A stretch of 64,000 bases of DNA, taken from CAIWHR01 sp963779805 (GTDB taxonomy: Bacteria; Pseudomonadota; Gammaproteobacteria; Burkholderiales; Casimicrobiaceae). Positions 61,132 through 64,000 of this stretch are shown piece after piece. The translations under genes and the position numbers were made by a program. Where the stretch lies: NCBI GenBank assembly GCA_963779805.1, contig CAVZZN010000014.1:186001-250000 (forward strand), in the 5' to 3' direction. How positions within the stretch are numbered: position 1 is the first letter of the stretch; each line of letters starts with the position of its first letter. The notes beneath the pieces were generated by a model. The model ran no database searches, was not told the origin of the DNA, and worked only from the letters and a program-made list of their open reading frames with translations.

Positions 61132-62617
61132 ATGAACGCACCCACCGACCACGCGCTCCTCGAACCCCGCCAACGTTATTCCGCAGGCGTCCTCAAGTAC
61201 CGCCAGATGGGCTACTGGCAGCCGGACTACACGCCGCGCGACACGGACGTCATCTGCCTCTTCCGGATCACGCCGCAGGAAGGCGTGGACGCCGAGGAAG
61301 CGGCCGCCGCCGTCGCCGGCGAGTCGTCGACCGCGACGTGGACGGTGGTCTGGACCGACCGCCTGACCGCGTGCGAGAGCTATCGCGCCAAGGCGTACCG
61401 CGTCGATCCGGTGCCCAACACGGGGCCGGGCACGCCGAACCCGCAGCAGTATTTCGCGTACATCGCGTACGACCTGATCCTGTTCGAGGAAGGGTCGATC
61501 GCGAACCTCACGGCATCGCTGATCGGCAACGTGTTCGGGTTCAAGCCGGTGAAGGCGCTGCGCCTCGAGGACATCCGCATCCCGGTGGCGTACGTGAAGA
61601 CGTTCCAGGGGCCGCCGACGGGCATCGTGGTCGAGCGCGAGCGCCTCGACAAGTTCGGCCGTCCGCTGCTCGGCGCGACGATGAAGCCGAAGCTGGGGCT
61701 CTCGGGCCGCAACTACGGCCGCGTCGTCTACGAGGGCCTGACCGGCGGCCTCGATTTCACCAAGGACGACGAGAACATCAACTCGCAGCCGTTCATGCAC
61801 TGGCGCGATCGCTTCCTCTTCTGCATGGAAGCGGTGAACCGCGCGCAGGCGAACAGCGGCGAGGTGAAGGGGCACTACCTCAACGTGACGGCCGGCACGA
61901 TGGAAGCGATGTACGAGCGCGCCGAGTTCGCGAAGGAGCTCGGCTCGAGCATCGTGATGATCGACCTCGTCGTCGGCTGGACCGCGATCCAGTCGATGTC
62001 GAGCTGGGCGCGGCGCAACGACATGATCCTGCACATGCACCGCGCGGGGCACAGCACGTACACGCGCCAGAAGAACCACGGCGTGTCGTTCCGGGTGATC
62101 GCGAAGTGGCTGCGTCTCGCCGGCGTCGATCACCTGCACGCCGGAACGGCCGTCGGCAAGCTCGAAGGCGATCCGATGACGGTGCAGGGCTTCTACAACG
62201 TGTGCCGCGATGCGGTGACGCGGGAGGACCTGCAGCGCGGCCTGTTCTTCGATCAGGACTGGGCGGACCTGCGCAAGGTGATGCCCGTCGCGTCCGGCGG
62301 CATCCACGCGGGCCAGATGCACCAGCTGCTCGATCTCTTCGGCGACGACGTCGTGCTGCAGTTCGGCGGCGGCACCATCGGCCATCCCGCGGGCATCCAG
62401 GCCGGTGCCACGGCCAATCGCGTCGCGCTCGAAGCGATGGTCAAGGCGCGCAACGAGCGTCGCGACATCGTGACCGAAGGGCCCGCAGATCCTCGAGGAG
62501 GCCGCGAAGTGGTGCCTGCCGCTGCGGCAGGCGCTCGATACGTGGAAGGACGTGACCTACGACTACGCGTCCACCGACACGCCCGACTTCGTCCCGACCG
62601 CCACCGCATCCGTCTGA
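61132..62617 (+). CDS. cbbL: RuBisCO large subunit, form IC (red type), one apparent insertion
   Basis: This is the catalytic subunit of ribulose-1,5-bisphosphate carboxylase, 494 residues after correction. Lys185 lies in GATMKPKLGL; Lys211 in GLDFTKDDENIN is the carbamylated, Mg-binding residue. The C-terminal stretches MPVASGGIHAGQMHQLLDLF and FGGGTIGHPAGIQAGATANR are characteristic of the red-type form IC/ID lineage, not the green-type IA. The frame breaks at CCC 62482-62484; deleting one C gives EGPQILEEAAKWCLPLRQAL and the usual C-terminus. cbbS follows after 11 bp. Confidence 0.96.
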
Positions 62618-62628
62618 AGGAGACTCTC

Positions 62629-63046
62629 ATGCGCATCACCCAAGGCACGTTCTCGTTCCTGCCCGATCTCACCGACCGGGAAATCGCGGCGCAGGTGCAG
62701 TACGCCCTCGACCACGGCTGGGCCTGTGCCATCGAGCACACCGACGACCCGCACCCGCGCAATACGTACTGGGAGATGTTCGGCACCCCGATGTTCGACG
62801 TCGCCGATGCGGCAGGCGTGATGGTCGAGCTCAACGCGTGCCGGCAGACGTTCCCGCGCGACTACATCAAGGTGAATGCGTTCGACTGCCACGCGCGGCA
62901 TGGAATCGGTGCGCCTCTCGTTCATCGTGCAGCGGCCGGAGCACGAGCCGGGCTTCGCGTTGGTGCGCCAGGAGGCCGAGGGACGCCGCGTGCGCTACAC
63001 CACCACGAGCTACGCGACCGCGCGCCCCGCGGGCGAGCGCTACTGA
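62629..63046 (+). CDS. cbbS: RuBisCO small subunit, red type, one apparent insertion
   Basis: The corrected protein is 138 residues. It starts MRITQGTFSFLPDLTDREIAA and contains HGWACAIEHTDDPHPRNTYWEMFGTPMFD, in keeping with form IC small subunits. The C-terminal extension (EPGFALVRQEAEGRRVRYTTTSYA) forms the extra beta-hairpin of red-type enzymes. One extra T at 62887 breaks the frame; without it the protein reads NAFDATRGMESVRLSFIVQR. AAGGAGA precedes the ATG. It is the second gene of cbbLSX. Confidence 0.94.
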
Positions 63047-63067
63047 TCGAAGCCAGGAGACCCAGGC

Positions 63068-64000
63068 ATGAACGACGGCGCCACGCCACCCGCGCTCGAG
63101 CGGCTCGACCTGCACGCGCTGTGCGCGGAGGCGGGCGTCTACGAGCTCCTCGACGGACTCGAGCGCGACCTGGTGGGCCTCGCGCCGGTCAAGACGCGCA
63201 TCCGCGAGATCGCCGCGCTGCTCGCAGTCGACCGCGCACGCAAGGCGCTGGGGCTCGATGCCGAGCCGCCGTCGCTGCACATGTGCTTCACCGGCAATCC
63301 GGGCACCGGGAAGACCACCGTCGCGCTGCGCATGGCGGCGATCCTGCACAAGCTGGGCTACGTCCGGAAGGGCCACCTCGTCGCGGTCACGCGCGACGAT
63401 CTGGTCGGCCAGTACATCGGCCACACCGCGCCCAAGACGCGGGAGGTGCTGAAGCGCGCGATGGGCGGCGTGCTGTTCATCGACGAGGCGTACTACCTGT
63501 ACCGCCCGGAGAACGAGCGCGACTACGGCCAGGAGGCGATCGAGATCCTGCTGCAGGTGATGGAGAACCAGCGCGACGATCTCGTCGTCATTCTCGCCGG
63601 CTACAAGGAGCGCATGGACACGTTCTTCGCCAGCAATCCCGGGATGTCGTCGCGCATCGCGCACCACATCGACTTCCCGGATTACGGCGAGGACGAGCTG
63701 TTCGCGATCGCGCAGCTGATGCTCGAGCGCATGCAATACCGGCTCTCCGACGATGCCGGGCGTGCGCTGCGCGAGTACATCGGGCTGCGCAAGGCGCGGC
63801 CGAACTTCGCGAATGCGCGCTCGATCCGCAATGCGCTCGATCGTACGCGGCTGCGCCACGCCAATCGTTTGTTCACGACGGGCGAAGGACCGGTGACGCG
63901 CGAGGCGCTGCAGACGATCAGCGCCGTCGACGTTCGCGGCAGCCGCCTGTTCGCTTCGGACCCGGCCCCGGCGGCGATGCACGAGGGAGGGTGCCTCGAG
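63068..64000 (+). CDS. cbbX: Red-type RuBisCO activase CbbX, 3' end outside window
   Basis: CbbX is an AAA+ hexamer that pulls on the CbbL C-terminus to release inhibitory sugar phosphates. The 311 residues present include Walker A GNPGTGKT (residues 76-83), the pore-loop region GYVRKGHLVAVTRDDLVGQYIG, Walker B GGVLFIDEAYYLYR and the sensor/arginine region NPGMSSRIAHHIDFPDY. No stop codon occurs before the window ends, but the family length (about 310-320) means only a few residues are missing. It starts 21 bp after cbbS. Confidence 0.95.
   Translation, partial: MNDGATPPALERLDLHALCAEAGVYELLDGLERDLVGLAPVKTRIREIAALLAVDRARKALGLDAEPPSLHMCFTGNPGTGKTTVALRMAAILHKLGYVRKGHLVAVTRDDLVGQYIGHTAPKTREVLKRAMGGVLFIDEAYYLYRPENERDYGQEAIEILLQVMENQRDDLVVILAGYKERMDTFFASNPGMSSRIAHHIDFPDYGEDELFAIAQLMLERMQYRLSDDAGRALREYIGLRKARPNFANARSIRNALDRTRLRHANRLFTTGEGPVTREALQTISAVDVRGSRLFASDPAPAAMHEGGCLE

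Overview
The window is GC-rich chromosomal DNA from a betaproteobacterium that looks like a sulfur-oxidising chemolithoautotroph. The evidence is a thiosulfate-oxidising sox cluster (soxY-Z-A-X-B), a red-type (form IC) RuBisCO operon (cbbL-cbbS-cbbX) with a divergent cbbR, and a block of Calvin-cycle/glycolysis genes (tkt, gap, pgk, pyk, fba) in the order usual for Betaproteobacteria. No phage, integrase, transposase, CRISPR array or rRNA operon was seen. The species cannot be named from this sequence.

Layout. 1-3.4 kb: the N-terminal part of a short-chain dehydrogenase, a gene-free stretch with a paired inverted repeat, an Old-Yellow-type flavin/4Fe-4S oxidoreductase and a GntR/FCD regulator. 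3.4-14.1 kb: fba, a TerC membrane protein with a divergent NhaR-like regulator, a TIM-barrel isomerase, then pyk, pgk, gap, a GNAT acetyltransferase and tkt, mostly on the minus strand. 14.2-20.9 kb: speD-speE behind a terminator-bearing leader, a small unknown gene, then sox. 20.9-31.2 kb: tyrS, an M23 peptidase, anmK, erpA, argC, rpsI-rplM, a candidate small RNA facing an OsmC gene, and an argH/SemiSWEET/dehydrogenase operon with overlapping stop-start codons. 31.4-38.3 kb: an AlgZ/AlgR-type two-component system, a PfkB kinase, an acyltransferase, apaH and a rep-type helicase. 38.3-42.5 kb: a trimeric autotransporter with a long leader, a small secreted protein and a PLP sulfhydrylase-family enzyme. 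42.5-49.9 kb, all minus: a second TerC, lpxH, two cyclophilins, a TPR protein, nudC and a two-subunit molybdenum hydroxylase. 50-57.4 kb: prfB with its programmed frameshift, a HAD phosphatase, lysS, threonine aldolase and a copper operon copA-copZ-csoR. 57.4-60 kb: tRNA-Pro, -Arg and -His and several small conserved proteins. 60-64 kb: cbbR and cbbLSX; cbbX runs off the end.

How it works together. The Sox proteins would oxidise thiosulfate in the periplasm and feed electrons to respiration. RuBisCO fixes CO2, CbbX reactivates RuBisCO, and tkt, gap, pgk and fba regenerate or use Calvin-cycle intermediates. SoxCD is absent from this window, so complete oxidation would need SoxCD elsewhere or a sulfur-globule/Dsr route.

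Sequence quality. Nine genes (SDR, tkt, argH, the autotransporter, lpxH, the molybdenum subunit, prfB, copZ and cbbL/cbbS counted as adjacent members of one operon, i.e. ten reading frames) are broken by single extra bases. In every case removing one base restores a family-typical protein. This looks like insertion-type sequencing or assembly error, not gene decay. The +1 shift at prfB codon 28 is separate and is the natural RF2 autoregulatory site.

The most interesting unexplained signals are: a three-hairpin small RNA (minus strand, about 27765-27885) with anti-Shine-Dalgarno CCUCC loops; a perfect 41-bp palindrome at 54480 whose core recurs at other gene ends; a probable leaderless copA start behind a CsoR operator set between -35 and -10; an attenuator-like leader before speD; a recurring 8-mer around sox; and the paired inverted repeat at 425-583.
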